A stretch of 64,000 nucleotides of DNA, from positions 1-64,000 of the forward strand of contig NZ_JANCLT010000001.1 of the NCBI RefSeq assembly GCF_024294785.1, given 5' to 3'. Numbering within the stretch: the first letter of the stretch is position 1; each line of letters opens with the position of its first letter. The stretch comes from Ectobacillus ponti (GTDB taxonomy: Bacteria; Bacillota; Bacilli; Bacillales; Bacillaceae_G). The notes under the pieces are model-generated. The model saw nothing but the letters and a program-made list of their open reading frames with translations. It had not been told where the DNA came from and did not search any database. Of this stretch, positions 18,580 to 27,172 are shown one piece after another. A program made the position numbers and the translations under genes.

Positions 18580-19035
18580 TTACATAATCATCTTAATGGC
18601 ATAACGGATCAAGCCGACAATGTAGGCCGCAGTAACCCCGAATACAATCACGCTTCCGGCCAGCTTAAACATGTTCGTGGCCACCCCGAGGACAATCCCT
18701 TCACTGCGGTGCTCCATGGCTGCGCTTGTCATCGAGTTGGCAAAGCCGGTGACCGGAACCGCAGAGCCTGCTCCGGCAAATTGTCCAATCCGGTCATATA
18801 CCCCGAATCCGGTCAGAAGGGAAGAAATAAGAATGAGAGTGGCCACGGTCGGGTTTCCCGCTGTCTCCTTCGTGAATCCGAAGTAATTCATATAGAAGTT
18901 CATCAGCACCTGCCCGAATGCGCAGATGAGGCCGCCGACGAAGAAGGCCTTCAAGCAGTTTTTCAGGTAAGGAGGCTTTGGCTGATATGCCTTAATGCCC
19001 TCTTTGTAGTTATCCTTCAGCTTCTGTTTTGCCAT
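18580..19035 (-). CDS. spoVAC: Stage V sporulation protein AC (mechanosensitive DPA channel subunit)
   Basis: The 151-residue protein begins with a basic stretch (MAKQKLKDNYKEGIKAYQPK) followed by membrane helices, with LLTGFGVYDRIGQFAGAGSA and VPVTGFANSMTSAAMEHRSE conserved. SpoVAC of B. subtilis acts as a mechanosensitive channel for dipicolinate release. I chose the ATG at 19035, behind GGAGGAG. Longer in-frame extensions run antisense-like through spoVAB and have no ribosome site. Confidence 0.94.
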   Translation of the reverse strand: MAKQKLKDNYKEGIKAYQPKPPYLKNCLKAFFVGGLICAFGQVLMNFYMNYFGFTKETAGNPTVATLILISSLLTGFGVYDRIGQFAGAGSAVPVTGFANSMTSAAMEHRSEGIVLGVATNMFKLAGSVIVFGVTAAYIVGLIRYAIKMIM

Positions 19036-19046
19036 CTGTACTCCTC

Positions 19047-19463
19047 CTATTTGATGAGAAAAATCCAATGAAACAAGGAGCCGACCACCTTGCCCAGCAC
19101 AAGTGCCATAAGGAGGAATAGAATCTTCCCCTCCACGCCGACACGCTTTGCCAATATGGGCATCACATTTGTCACCTCGGTCAAAGCGGCGGCCAGCATG
19201 CCGACAAAAACTCCGCAGAACAAGCCAAGCGGGACAAGCCAATACATGGAGATATGCAGAGCTGTATCCCGCAGGCTCGCCCAGCCGCCGCACAGCGCCC
19301 CGGTTACAACTGCCCACTCATAGGCTTGGATGCGGTGCACGCTTTTGCTGAGCTGAGTCAAGCGCGGAATGATCCCCAGCACCGTCAAGAAAGCGACGAA
19401 TCCGCCTCCTACCGCAATCCCCCCGGCAAACCCGACAATGATGACGCACACATATTCAATCAT
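19047..19463 (-). CDS. spoVAB: Stage V sporulation protein AB
   Basis: The 138-residue integral membrane protein reads MIEYVCVIIVGFAGGIAVGG and has about four to five hydrophobic segments, with YWLVPLGLFCGVFVGMLAAA and LTEVTNVMPILAKR conserved. It is part of the dipicolinate transport complex; its individual role is not known. The ATG at 19463 overlaps the spoVAA stop by eight bases, so translation is coupled. The in-frame start 11 codons earlier lies inside spoVAA and is less likely. Confidence 0.92.
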   Translation of the reverse strand: MIEYVCVIIVGFAGGIAVGGGFVAFLTVLGIIPRLTQLSKSVHRIQAYEWAVVTGALCGGWASLRDTALHISMYWLVPLGLFCGVFVGMLAAALTEVTNVMPILAKRVGVEGKILFLLMALVLGKVVGSLFHWIFLIK

Positions 19464-20076
19464 CTTCAAGCTGCTTCGTACTCTCCTTATTCTCATTTAC
19501 AAGAACATACTGATCGAGGGATTGCTGATATTGGAAGACTTCAACCTCCAACGGGCTTGGCTCCTCGTTAATCCGCTTTTGAAACACGTGGTTAAAGAAC
19601 AAAACCATGCCGAGGCCAAGGCCGAGCGAGTACGGAATTTGAAACAACAGCGGCTTGCGGTTGATCTCGCCTGTTATCATATAGTAGAGACGCTGATGCA
19701 CCTGCTGCATGCTGACATCTTCATGAAAGTAAATGATGGCAAGACCGGAACCGATGAACAGAAGCAGCCAGATCACCGCGAAAAAGAAGACATTGACCTT
19801 TCGTTTTTCATAGATAATTTCCACGATTGTGGCGGCGGAACCAAACAGGTTTACCTCCAAATTGTTATCGTGCCGGCGGATCGCTTCAATCACCTTCATG
19901 GCATCCAGCACAACATGCGTCTTATCTTTCTCGGTAATCTGATATACAGGCAGCCGCTGCAGTACTGCAACCACCTCCTGCGGTCCGGTCATCTGCGCCA
20001 CATCACCCAGCCGCAGCTTATAGTCAGGAGGCACTTGCAGCCGCTGTCTCATCTTGACGTATATGGTACGCTTCAC
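19456..20076 (-). CDS. spoVAA: Stage V sporulation protein AA
   Basis: SpoVAA is the first gene of the operon. Its N-terminal half is soluble (IYVKMRQRLQVPPDYKLRLG, then a regulatory-looking alpha/beta domain), and the C-terminal half has two membrane segments (VFFFAVIWLLLFIGSGLAII, LGLGLGMVLFF). The GTG at 20076 (MKRTIYVK) is preferred because AGGGGTGA lies five bases upstream; the ATG at 20082 is almost touching that site. The sigma-G-type promoter at 20097-20126 lies directly upstream. Confidence 0.9.
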   Translation of the reverse strand: MKRTIYVKMRQRLQVPPDYKLRLGDVAQMTGPQEVVAVLQRLPVYQITEKDKTHVVLDAMKVIEAIRRHDNNLEVNLFGSAATIVEIIYEKRKVNVFFFAVIWLLLFIGSGLAIIYFHEDVSMQQVHQRLYYMITGEINRKPLLFQIPYSLGLGLGMVLFFNHVFQKRINEEPSPLEVEVFQYQQSLDQYVLVNENKESTKQLEDD

Positions 20077-20096
20077 TCCCATCACCCCTGTATGTG

Positions 20097-20126
20097 TAGT
20101 ATGCTTGCCAGAAATTTTTCTCATAC
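20097..20126 (-). promoter_or_regulatory. Sigma-G-type promoter of the spoVA operon
   Basis: On the minus strand GTATG (20122-20126), 18 bases and CATACTA (20097-20103) match the forespore sigma-G consensus as I recall it, and the spoVA operon is sigma-G dependent in B. subtilis. Confidence 0.75.
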
Positions 20127-20208
20127 AACTTTTTTGCCCCGGCAATTTTATATTCTTATATAAGGATTTAATTTGTGAATATGCCATCATGCCGGAGTCT
20201 GCGGCCAA

Positions 20209-20263
20209 CACAAAAGGCTGATGCGAAAAACACGGTCTGTGCCCCTCCCATCAGCCTTTTGTG
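20209..20263. repeat. 15-bp perfect inverted repeat between spoVA and sigF
   Basis: CACAAAAGGCTGATG (20209-20223) is the exact reverse complement of 20249-20263, with 25 bases between. It could be a terminator in either direction, although no long T run follows. The rest of the gap to sigF (20264-20385) shows no feature. Confidence 0.65.
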
Positions 20264-20385
20264 CTGCGTGTCCCCCTTCTCTTGACCACAAATGAATTCA
20301 TAACATTCAATAAATTCACCTTGTACTATATTCAAATTCTCTTCTCTTTGTTTAAGACTGTCGAATATGGAAAGGATAGTAAACA

Positions 20386-20420
20386 GAAAAAACCGAACTG
20401 GCTTATTCGCCAATCCGGTC
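20386..20420 (-). terminator. Terminator of the spoIIA operon
   Basis: On the minus strand ACCGG and TGGC pair with GCCA and TCGGT, followed by TTTTTT. The sigF stop codon lies in the loop. Confidence 0.75.
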
Positions 20421-21161
20421 CTTCATTTGCTGCAAAATCTTTTTTTCCAGACGTGAGACCTGCACTTGGGAAATGCCGAGCCGCTCGGCCACTTCAGATT
20501 GCGTCTGGTCCTTGTAGTAACGCAGATACACAATCAGCCTTTCCCGCTCATCCAGTTCACGGATGGCTTCCTTCAGCGCAATTTTGTCAAACCAGCGGGT
20601 TTCAGACTGGTCTGCAATCTGATCCAAAATAGTAATCGGATCCCCATCATTTTCATACACGGTTTCATGAATGGAGGACGGCGAACGGCTTGCTTCCTGT
20701 GCCATGACAACCTCTTCGGGCGACAGCCCAAGGGCTTCAGCCACCTCTGTGATCGTCGGAACGCGCCCCAGCGTCTTCGACAGCTCATCCTTCATCTTCC
20801 GGATTTTGTTCCCGGTTTCCTTCAAGGAACGGCTCACCTTTACCGTACCATCATCACGCAAAAACCTTTGAATCTCCCCAATAATCATGGGCACCGCATA
20901 CGTGGAGAATTTGACATCGAAGGACAAGTCAAACTTATCCACTGATTTCAACAGCCCGATGCATCCAATCTGAAACAAGTCCTCCGGGTCGTAGCCGCGG
21001 TTGATAAACCGCTGCACCACGGACCAGACAAGGCGCATATTGTTCTGCACGATTGTATCGCGGGCGGCTTGGTCGCCTTCCTGGCTTCTGCGGATTAACT
21101 CCTTCAGCTCATGGTCTTTTAACTGTACTTTTCCGTTTTCTTGTTTTACCTCTATGTCCAT
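20403..21161 (-). CDS. sigF: RNA polymerase sigma-F factor
   Basis: Sigma-F is the first forespore-specific sigma factor. The 252 residues contain region 2 (NMRLVWSVVQRFINRGYDPE, DLFQIGCIGLLKSVDKFDLS, KFSTYAVPMIIGEIQRFLRD), region 3 (GRVPTITEVAEALG) and region 4 with its helix-turn-helix (QSEVAERLGISQVQVSRLEK). AAGGAG precedes the ATG. It follows spoIIAB closely and is held inactive by it before septation. Downstream targets probably include dacF in this window. Confidence 0.97.
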   Translation of the reverse strand: MDIEVKQENGKVQLKDHELKELIRRSQEGDQAARDTIVQNNMRLVWSVVQRFINRGYDPEDLFQIGCIGLLKSVDKFDLSFDVKFSTYAVPMIIGEIQRFLRDDGTVKVSRSLKETGNKIRKMKDELSKTLGRVPTITEVAEALGLSPEEVVMAQEASRSPSSIHETVYENDGDPITILDQIADQSETRWFDKIALKEAIRELDERERLIVYLRYYKDQTQSEVAERLGISQVQVSRLEKKILQQMKDRIGE

Positions 21162-21173
21162 AGGCGGATCTCC

Positions 21174-21614
21174 TTAATTGCATAGAGCGTTTGTCTTTGA
21201 CAAATATTTTGCCAAGTGAATGGTCGTGCCATATGACGGCTCTGAAATGACTTCCACCTCATCCATGAAATTCTCCATAATTGTGAACCCCATACCAGAA
21301 CGCTCTAACTCTGGTTTTGTTGTGAATAGCGGCTGGCGCGCTTCGTCCAAATCCGGGATGCCAATCCCCTCATCGCGGATAGTGAGGCGAACCAAGCCAT
21401 CCTCCAAAATCACTGTAATGTACACAATGCCGGTCGGGTTGCTGTCATAGCCATGAATGATCGCATTCGTGACTGCCTCGGAAACAACCGTTTTAATTTC
21501 TGTCAGCTCCTCCAGCGTCGGGTCCAGCTGTGCAATGAAAGACGCAACAGTAACACGGGCAAAGGATTCATTTTGGCTGAGGGCCGAGAATTGCAGCTGC
21601 ATCTCGTTTCTCAT
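21174..21614 (-). CDS. spoIIAB: Anti-sigma-F factor and serine kinase SpoIIAB
   Basis: SpoIIAB binds sigma-F and phosphorylates SpoIIAA. The 146 residues have the GHKL (Bergerat) ATP-binding fold: N box [14 protein letters not shown]1 box [12 protein letters not shown] and G2 box [13 protein letters not shown]. The ATG directly follows the spoIIAA stop (TAGATG), so the two partner proteins are made in a coupled way. Confidence 0.96.
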   Translation of the reverse strand: MRNEMQLQFSALSQNESFARVTVASFIAQLDPTLEELTEIKTVVSEAVTNAIIHGYDSNPTGIVYITVILEDGLVRLTIRDEGIGIPDLDEARQPLFTTKPELERSGMGFTIMENFMDEVEVISEPSYGTTIHLAKYLSKTNALCN

Positions 21615-21965
21615 CTACGCCACCCCCAGTGTATCCAGCGCATGCTGCTCGCTGTCTTCCAGCCGGATGATTTTGAACAGCCCTGACATTTCAAACAATC
21701 GCTTGACTGCCGGCGAAATGGCGCATACAACCATTTCTCCGCCCAAGCTCTTAATATGCTTGTACCGCCCGAGAATGACACCAAGCCCGGAGCTGTCCAT
21801 AAAGCTTAAATGCTCCAAATTCAAAATGATATGATGAAGCTGGTTCTTCTCCAGTACATCTGTTACCTTTGTGCGCAATTCTTCGGCTGTATGGTGGTCA
21901 AGCTCTCCTTCGAGCCGGATGCACAGCACATCGCGCTTTACTTCCAAATTGATTGAAAGACTCAC
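21615..21965 (-). CDS. spoIIAA: Anti-anti-sigma factor SpoIIAA
   Basis: SpoIIAA frees sigma-F from SpoIIAB in the forespore. The STAS-domain protein of 116 residues carries the phosphorylation site in [17 protein letters not shown], the second serine in the DSSG motif being the usual target. The GTG at 21965 (MSLSINLEV) is chosen because AAGGAGG lies about nine bases upstream; the upstream in-frame ATG has none. Unlike B. subtilis, where dacF abuts spoIIAA, a block of repeats fills the space here. Confidence 0.95.
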   Translation of the reverse strand: MSLSINLEVKRDVLCIRLEGELDHHTAEELRTKVTDVLEKNQLHHIILNLEHLSFMDSSGLGVILGRYKHIKSLGGEMVVCAISPAVKRLFEMSGLFKIIRLEDSEQHALDTLGVA

Positions 21966-22023
21966 TGTTTCCTTCCTCCTTGTCAAGGGATTCGTGCGCA
22001 TTCGCGCGGAAAGTTATAAGAAG

Positions 22024-22053
22024 TCTTTCGCTGTCGCTTTTTTGGATTCCTTC
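22024..22053 (-). promoter_or_regulatory. Possible sigma-H promoter of spoIIA
   Basis: On the minus strand GAAGGAATC (22045-22053), 12 bases and AGCGAAAGA (22024-22032) resemble the sigma-H pattern. Only part of each box agrees. spoIIA is sigma-H dependent in B. subtilis. Confidence 0.35.
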
Positions 22054-22080
22054 TCCCTGACAAAACAAGTGCGGATACCC

Positions 22081-22290
22081 GAAAAGCCGACACGGCTCGC
22101 TTTTCTTGATGTCCAGCTACGGGGACTGGCTTACTGTCAGGGAGAACCCGTCACCATAAAAGGCAAACTGCGCCTTTTAGGTGCCAGAACCTCCCTTCTG
22201 TAAGCCGGGCGAGTCCCCTTCGCTTTTCTTGATGTCCAGCTGCGGGGACTGGCTTACTGTCAGGGAGAATGAGCCGGCTCCGCTTTTAAA
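22081..22290. repeat. Dispersed hairpin repeat, locus 1 (two units, minus orientation)
   Basis: The segment carries two copies of the loop box (plus strand CTTTTCTTGATGTCCAGCT) at 22100-22118 and 22223-22241. Between them lies a palindromic module with inner arms AAAAGGC and GCCTTTT. Around the second loop, GGCTTAC and GGGGACT pair with AGTCCCC and GTAAGCC on the minus strand. The first copy is degenerate. It lies between dacF and spoIIAA and would be transcribed if dacF reads through. Confidence 0.85.
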
Positions 22291-22294
22291 TGGT

Positions 22295-22320
22295 AAAGCG
22301 GCAGACAATGAGATTGCCGC
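22295..22320 (-). terminator. Terminator of dacF
   Basis: On the minus strand GCGGCA and TGCCGC form a stem followed by TTT; short T run. Confidence 0.55.
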
Positions 22321-22337
22321 CGTACCTGTACTGCTTG

Positions 22338-23534
22338 TTATTTAGATTTGGAGAAAACGCCAAAGCTCTGCTTGAACAGCTCCCAAAGCGTTGCCTTCTT
22401 GACATCCTGGCTGGCAACAAGCGTCTGCTTGGCCACAACCTTGCCGTCATTCTTGACCACGAGTGTGCCCAGCGCATCGCCTTTTTGAATCGGCGCTTTT
22501 ACTTTTTCGTCTTTTATAATTTCTTTTGTAATGTTTTTGGCTGTTTCACCGCGCTTCAGCAGGAGTGATACGTTGCCCGATGCAATGAGGCCGACCTCCT
22601 TCTGCTTGCCGCGGCTTACCTTAATGGAGGCAATCTGCTGATCCTTCTGATACAGCTGCTTTGTTGCATATTGGCTGAAGGCGTAGTCGAGCAGCTTTGT
22701 CATCTGTGCATTGCGGTCTTTGGAGGTTGGGGCTCCCATGATCACGCCAACGACACGCATCCCGTTCTTTTGCGCAGATGCGGTTAAACAGTAACGGGCT
22801 TCCGTCGTAAAGCCGGTCTTTACCCCGTCCACACCCGGATAGAAGCGGACGAGCTTGTTCGTGTTGACAAGCCAGAATTTCTTTTCCGTATTCTCGCGCA
22901 GATAATCCTCATACTTGCCTGTGTACTTGCGGATGAGCGGATACTTCATCAGCTCTCTCCCCATCACAGCCATATCATAGGCAGTTGAGTAGTGATCCGG
23001 CGCCGGCAGCCCGGTCGGATTCTTGAAGTTGGTGTTCTTCAGACCAAGGTCCTTGGCTTTGTCATTCATCATTTGCACAAAGCCTTCCATTGAGCCGGCA
23101 ATATGCTCTGCCATGGCTACAGAAGCGTCATTTCCGGAAGCGATGGCAATGCCCTTCAGCATTTCATCCACCGTCATCTCTTCTCCCGGCTCCAGAAAAA
23201 TTTGCGACCCGCCCATGGAAGCGGCGAATTCGCTGGCGCGCACCTTGTCAGTCAGCTTCAGCTTGCCTTTTTCGACTTGCTCCATAATAAGCAGCATCGT
23301 CATGATTTTTGTCATGCTGGCCGGCGGCAGCTTTTCATTGCTGTTTTTATCAAAAAGCACTGTGCCTGTGTCCTGCTCCAGCAAAACAGCGGAGGAAGCA
23401 GTATCGACAAGGTTGGGCTGTGCCGTTTGTGCTTGTCCTGCCTGTTGCGGCGGGTTCGTCTCGGATTGGGCGTACGCGGCCGGAACAGCAGAGAGCAAAA
23501 CGAAACAAACTAGTACTCCGATGAATCGTTTCAT
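22338..23534 (-). CDS. dacF: D-alanyl-D-alanine carboxypeptidase DacF (penicillin-binding protein)
   Basis: The enzyme trims the terminal D-alanine from peptidoglycan stem peptides and in spores lowers cortex cross-linking. The 398 residues have a signal peptide (GVLVCFVLLSAVPAAYA), the catalytic motif SMTK at about 73-76, SGN at about 133-135 and KTG at about 239-241. A beta-rich C-terminal domain and an amphipathic tail (ATLWELFKQSFGVF) follow. The ATG at 23534 has GGAGG eight bases upstream. A sigma-F-like promoter precedes it, and the position before spoIIA is conserved. Confidence 0.95.
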   Translation of the reverse strand: MKRFIGVLVCFVLLSAVPAAYAQSETNPPQQAGQAQTAQPNLVDTASSAVLLEQDTGTVLFDKNSNEKLPPASMTKIMTMLLIMEQVEKGKLKLTDKVRASEFAASMGGSQIFLEPGEEMTVDEMLKGIAIASGNDASVAMAEHIAGSMEGFVQMMNDKAKDLGLKNTNFKNPTGLPAPDHYSTAYDMAVMGRELMKYPLIRKYTGKYEDYLRENTEKKFWLVNTNKLVRFYPGVDGVKTGFTTEARYCLTASAQKNGMRVVGVIMGAPTSKDRNAQMTKLLDYAFSQYATKQLYQKDQQIASIKVSRGKQKEVGLIASGNVSLLLKRGETAKNITKEIIKDEKVKAPIQKGDALGTLVVKNDGKVVAKQTLVASQDVKKATLWELFKQSFGVFSKSK

Positions 23535-23562
23535 ATTCACACCCTCCATTCAGTATCACACC

Positions 23563-23591
23563 TATTTTTTCCAGCATTCAGCTTTTTATAC
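23563..23591 (-). promoter_or_regulatory. Sigma-F-like promoter of dacF
   Basis: On the minus strand GTATA (23587-23591), 14 bases and GGAAAAAATA (23563-23572) fit the sigma-F pattern; dacF is a sigma-F gene in B. subtilis. Confidence 0.6.
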
Positions 23592-23667
23592 CATAATCTT
23601 CTATTTGCTCTCTCTATTTCCCATCAAACATGGGAGCTCTGCCGCCTGTCTTTTTCCCGCAAAAGAC

Positions 23668-23725
23668 TTGACATAAAATGGAGGGGTTGGTAGTGTATGA
23701 ACTGTACTATATTGAATAATACACT
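23668..23725 (+). promoter_or_regulatory. Promoter and palindromic operator of the GntR-ABC operon
   Basis: TTGACA (23668-23673) is a perfect -35, with a weak -10 (TAGTGT, 23691-23696) 17 bases on. Overlapping this is an inverted repeat AGTGTAT (23692-23698) and ATACACT (23719-23725). As I recall, YtrA binds half-sites of the type AGTGTA, so self-repression is likely. Confidence 0.6.
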
Positions 23726-23752
23726 TCATTCACTCGAAGGGGGGTCGTATTT

Positions 23753-24172
23753 GTGCTGATTCAGCTCAATCCGAAAAGTCATGCGCCGATTTGGGAACAG
23801 ATTGTCGCGGGGATGAAAGAACTTGTACTGGTGGAAGCGCTGGCTCCGGGAGATAAGCTGCCTTCTGTACGGGAGCTGGCTTCCTCGCTTCTGGTCAATC
23901 CCAATACAGTCAGCAAGGCTTATCAGGAACTGGAACGGCAAGGGGTCATTGAAACACTGCGAGGCAAGGGCACCTTCGTGGCTGCGGCCATCGTCCCCCG
24001 TCAGGATGAGCAAAAGGTGCAGCGGCTGGAGCAGCAGCTGAAGCAGCTCCTGCTGGAGGCAACCTATCTTGGCATCTCCAAGGAGCGCATGCTGGCATGG
24101 GTAGAGGAACATTTCAGACAATTGGGAGGGATTTCTGTTGCTGCGAGTGGAACAGATGACAAAAAAGATTGA
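23753..24172 (+). CDS. GntR-family transcriptional regulator, YtrA subfamily
   Basis: The 139-residue protein has an N-terminal winged helix (APIWEQIVAGMKELVLVEAL, GDKLPSVRELASSLLVNPNT, VSKAYQELERQGVIETLRGK) and only a short helical C-terminus with no effector domain, as in YtrA regulators. Such proteins usually repress the ABC transporter downstream and respond to cell-envelope stress. The GTG start follows a GGGGGG tract. It overlaps the ATPase gene by 35 bases. The palindrome at 23692-23725 is the probable operator. Confidence 0.9.
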   Translation: MLIQLNPKSHAPIWEQIVAGMKELVLVEALAPGDKLPSVRELASSLLVNPNTVSKAYQELERQGVIETLRGKGTFVAAAIVPRQDEQKVQRLEQQLKQLLLEATYLGISKERMLAWVEEHFRQLGGISVAASGTDDKKD

Positions 24173-25019
24173 TGGACGGGAAGTGCTGTCCCAGATTTCG
24201 TTCTCTTTGGAAAAAGGAAGCATCGCAGCATTGCTTGGACGCAACGGCGCCGGTAAAACTACACTGCTTCGCACCATGGTCGGCATCCTGAATCCGGACA
24301 GCGGCAGCGTTACATATGATGGCACAGATGTCCACCGCGATCCTTCCGTGAAACAAAAGGTCGCTTACGTTGCTGACTCTACACATTTCTTAAACAGCTA
24401 TACCGTAGCGGAAATTGTCCGCTTTTACGCTTCTGTGTACGAGGGATTTGACAAGGAGTATTTCTACGCGCTGCTGGAGCGCTTTCAGCTGCCGGAACGC
24501 CGGATCCGCCACTATTCCAAAGGCATGAAGGCATTGTTCGGTATTATTCTTGCATTTGCTACAAAGGCAGATTACATCATTCTCGATGAGCCGACAAATG
24601 GGCTGGACCCGATTATGAAACGGCAAATGCTGCAATTTCTGGTGGAAGAAATGACAGACCGCGAGACCGCCGTGCTCATTTCGACTCACCACTTGGACGA
24701 AGTCGAGAAAATTGCCGATACAATCATCATGCTGCAGGACAATCGCATTGCGTCCGTCACTTCGCTTGATGAGACCAAGCTGCACTATACCAAAATACAG
24801 GTGGCCTTTGCTCAATCTCTGCCGCAAAAGCTGGAGCATCTGTCTAATGTGACGCTGCTTGAGAAAACCGGAAAAGTGCACACCTTCCTCATCCGCGGCA
24901 ATGTCAACGCCACGGTGCAGAAATTCGCGAAGGAGCAGCCGCTGTTGCTTGAGGAAATTCCAATGTCATTGGAGGATATTTTCGTAACGGAGCTCGGAGG
25001 GGACAGCCATGTTTCATAA
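24138..25019 (+). CDS. ABC transporter ATP-binding protein
   Basis: The 293 residues show Walker A GRNGAGKTT, the signature segment as YSKGMK in place of LSGGQ, Walker B YIILDEPTNGLDP and the switch histidine in LISTHHLDE. A C-terminal extension of about 80 residues follows. The degenerate signature occurs in the YtrB/BcrA-like group. It supplies energy to the two permeases encoded next. The start is TTG at 24138 behind GGGAGGG, inside the end of the regulator gene. Confidence 0.92.
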   Translation: MLRVEQMTKKIDGREVLSQISFSLEKGSIAALLGRNGAGKTTLLRTMVGILNPDSGSVTYDGTDVHRDPSVKQKVAYVADSTHFLNSYTVAEIVRFYASVYEGFDKEYFYALLERFQLPERRIRHYSKGMKALFGIILAFATKADYIILDEPTNGLDPIMKRQMLQFLVEEMTDRETAVLISTHHLDEVEKIADTIIMLQDNRIASVTSLDETKLHYTKIQVAFAQSLPQKLEHLSNVTLLEKTGKVHTFLIRGNVNATVQKFAKEQPLLLEEIPMSLEDIFVTELGGDSHVS

Positions 25020-26073
25020 AGCACTGTGGGCCTACAACTGGAAGCACAGCAAATGGCCGGCGCTGCTTCTGCTGCTCATTCATCTCTATTATCTGCCGTA
25101 TGACCTGTTCACCAGGGCGCAGCAACAGGGGAAACAGCTGTTGGACCGCCTGCAGACAGGCGACTATTACTACGATTTCTATTTTTACGGCAGCATGCAT
25201 CTTTTGATTCAAATGGCTGCCATCGCCCTGCTTGCTTGCTCCCTGCTCGGCTGGGAACGTACCATGCGCCGGACAGATGCCCTGTTCTCGCTGCCGATGC
25301 CGCGCAAGCATATCTTTTGGTCGAAGTGGCTGTTTGGCATGACAGCTGTTGCCGCCTGCCTTCTCGTCTCTTGGGCATCTATGTGGCTGGTGCTGACAAC
25401 AACGATTCATGCGCAGTATCAAAGCTTTGCGCCGTATCACACTTACTTTCTCTACTGTTTTATCGTACTGAGCGCGGTCTTCACGCTGTTCATGCTCGCC
25501 GGCGCTCTTACGGGAGGGCTGCTGGCACAAGGGCTGCTCGGCATGCTGTTTGTCAGCCTGCCCAGCCTGCTCATGGCCCTTATAACGAGTGTGATGCAGG
25601 TGCATATGAGCAATGGCGAACAAATGTGGAAGCTGGTTCATCCATGGCAGAAAGCTGCTGATATCATGTCAGTAAGTGCACCGCTGCAAGAGTTTGCGAT
25701 ACAATACAATCTGGCTGTCGGACATACCCTCTTCGACACGTCGATGGCACCAGTGCAGATTGATATTCCTTCTCCCTGGCTCTTGAGTGTCCCCCTCCTG
25801 TACAGCACGGTATGCGCGCTTTTGGCAGCCCGGCTTTACGAGCGTTCCCGGCAGGAGTACAGTGCCGAAGCTTTGCTGTTTCCACGGCTCCGCCCGCTCG
25901 TTCTTGTGCTGGCATTTCTCTGTTGCGGCCTGTTCGGGGGCACTGTCAGCGGCCTCGGCTCCATGGCTTCCGCTCTGTCCTTTTATATCGGCTTCACGCT
26001 TTTTGGCATGGCCGGAGCCTTATGCGCAGCACGCCTGCTGCACTGGCGCTTTCCCCGCGCCGCCAAGCAATAA
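25009..26073 (+). CDS. ABC transporter permease (first of two paralogues)
   Basis: The 354-residue membrane protein has about six hydrophobic segments and a large loop between the fourth and fifth. Signature pieces are MAAIALLACSLLGWERTMRR and TDALFSLPMPRKHIFWSKWL, matching the next protein (VVALACALIGWARANQMMDI, PFSRRSIFLSQWAFGIS). It overlaps the ATPase gene by 11 bases. It probably pairs with the next protein as a heterodimer; the substrate is unknown, perhaps a peptide antibiotic or lipid. Confidence 0.85.
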   Translation: MFHKALWAYNWKHSKWPALLLLLIHLYYLPYDLFTRAQQQGKQLLDRLQTGDYYYDFYFYGSMHLLIQMAAIALLACSLLGWERTMRRTDALFSLPMPRKHIFWSKWLFGMTAVAACLLVSWASMWLVLTTTIHAQYQSFAPYHTYFLYCFIVLSAVFTLFMLAGALTGGLLAQGLLGMLFVSLPSLLMALITSVMQVHMSNGEQMWKLVHPWQKAADIMSVSAPLQEFAIQYNLAVGHTLFDTSMAPVQIDIPSPWLLSVPLLYSTVCALLAARLYERSRQEYSAEALLFPRLRPLVLVLAFLCCGLFGGTVSGLGSMASALSFYIGFTLFGMAGALCAARLLHWRFPRAAKQ

Positions 26074-26091
26074 CCGTCGGAGGTGGTACCT

Positions 26092-27168
26092 ATGTTTTCC
26101 CGCACATTATGGCAGCAGCATTTCAAGCAGACAAAGTGGATTCTCATTGCGCTTTGGCTGATGACCCTGTTTCTGCTTCCTTATGAGTATTATAATGCGG
26201 CATTGTCCACGGAGTGGCAGCGCCTGCAAAGCGGAGAGTCCTACAGCTATAGTTACTATTGGGAGCCGTCCGGTGCCATCTTGCTGCAAATAGCCGCAGT
26301 GGTTGCGCTTGCCTGCGCTCTCATCGGCTGGGCGCGCGCCAATCAGATGATGGATATCCTATGGTCCATGCCCTTTTCCCGCCGGAGCATCTTTTTGTCG
26401 CAATGGGCATTTGGCATCAGCCATCTGTTGCTCCTGCATGCTGTGAGTTGGGGGTTTATGTTTCTAGTTAAGAAAACAACCATCCACGATTTATATCAGG
26501 ATTTTACCGTCTGGAGCATCTATTTCTTCCTTTCCTTTGCTGCCCTGAGCGCTGTATTCAGCCTGACTTTATTCGTCGGCACGATGACCGGCAACATTGT
26601 ATCACAGGCGGTGCTGAGCTTGATTCTGCTCCTTCTGCCGCTTGGGCTGTTTTCATTGGGGAATTATATGTATCGGCTGCATATTCCTGAGCAACAGCCG
26701 CAGTATTATGCGCAAATGGAACCAATTCAAAAGGCGGCTGTCGCCCTGTCGCCGGCTGCGCCGTTTATGGACCTCTCCATTTCCTACAATCTGGATCCAA
26801 AAGGCCGTGCACCGGAGCAGCCGGGCGAGCAGTGGGTTTCCTGTGGGGCACTCCTTATGCCGTACCCGGTTTGGTCGCTGCTTGTTTCGCCTGTATACAT
26901 CCTGCTCAGTGTTCTCATTGGCATGAGATTATACGAACGTTCGCCAAACGAGAATAACGGCAAAATTCTGCTGTACCCGCTTTTGGCAAAGCTGTGTTTG
27001 ATTTGTGCCGCTGTCTGCTGCGGTCTTGTCGGCGGCGCCATGGCGACGGGCAGACTGATTGCACCGGCACCGCTGCTCTTTTACGCTATATCGTTCATCG
27101 CCGGCTGCATGTCCTACTGGCTGCTGAAGCGGCTTATGCGGCTGCGGCTTGCCTGGCCGGGGAGATAA
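26092..27168 (+). CDS. ABC transporter permease (second paralogue)
   Basis: The 358-residue protein has the same layout as its neighbour: two N-terminal helices with a short extracellular loop (YSYSYYWEPSGAILLQ), a cytoplasmic FSRRSIFLSQW element, a large external loop and three C-terminal helices. It arose by tandem duplication. The ATG at 26092 is chosen because GGAGGTGG lies eight bases before it; the GTG three codons earlier overlaps that site. A terminator follows, closing the operon. Confidence 0.85.
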   Translation: MFSRTLWQQHFKQTKWILIALWLMTLFLLPYEYYNAALSTEWQRLQSGESYSYSYYWEPSGAILLQIAAVVALACALIGWARANQMMDILWSMPFSRRSIFLSQWAFGISHLLLLHAVSWGFMFLVKKTTIHDLYQDFTVWSIYFFLSFAALSAVFSLTLFVGTMTGNIVSQAVLSLILLLLPLGLFSLGNYMYRLHIPEQQPQYYAQMEPIQKAAVALSPAAPFMDLSISYNLDPKGRAPEQPGEQWVSCGALLMPYPVWSLLVSPVYILLSVLIGMRLYERSPNENNGKILLYPLLAKLCLICAAVCCGLVGGAMATGRLIAPAPLLFYAISFIAGCMSYWLLKRLMRLRLAWPGR

Positions 27169-27172
27169 CAAA

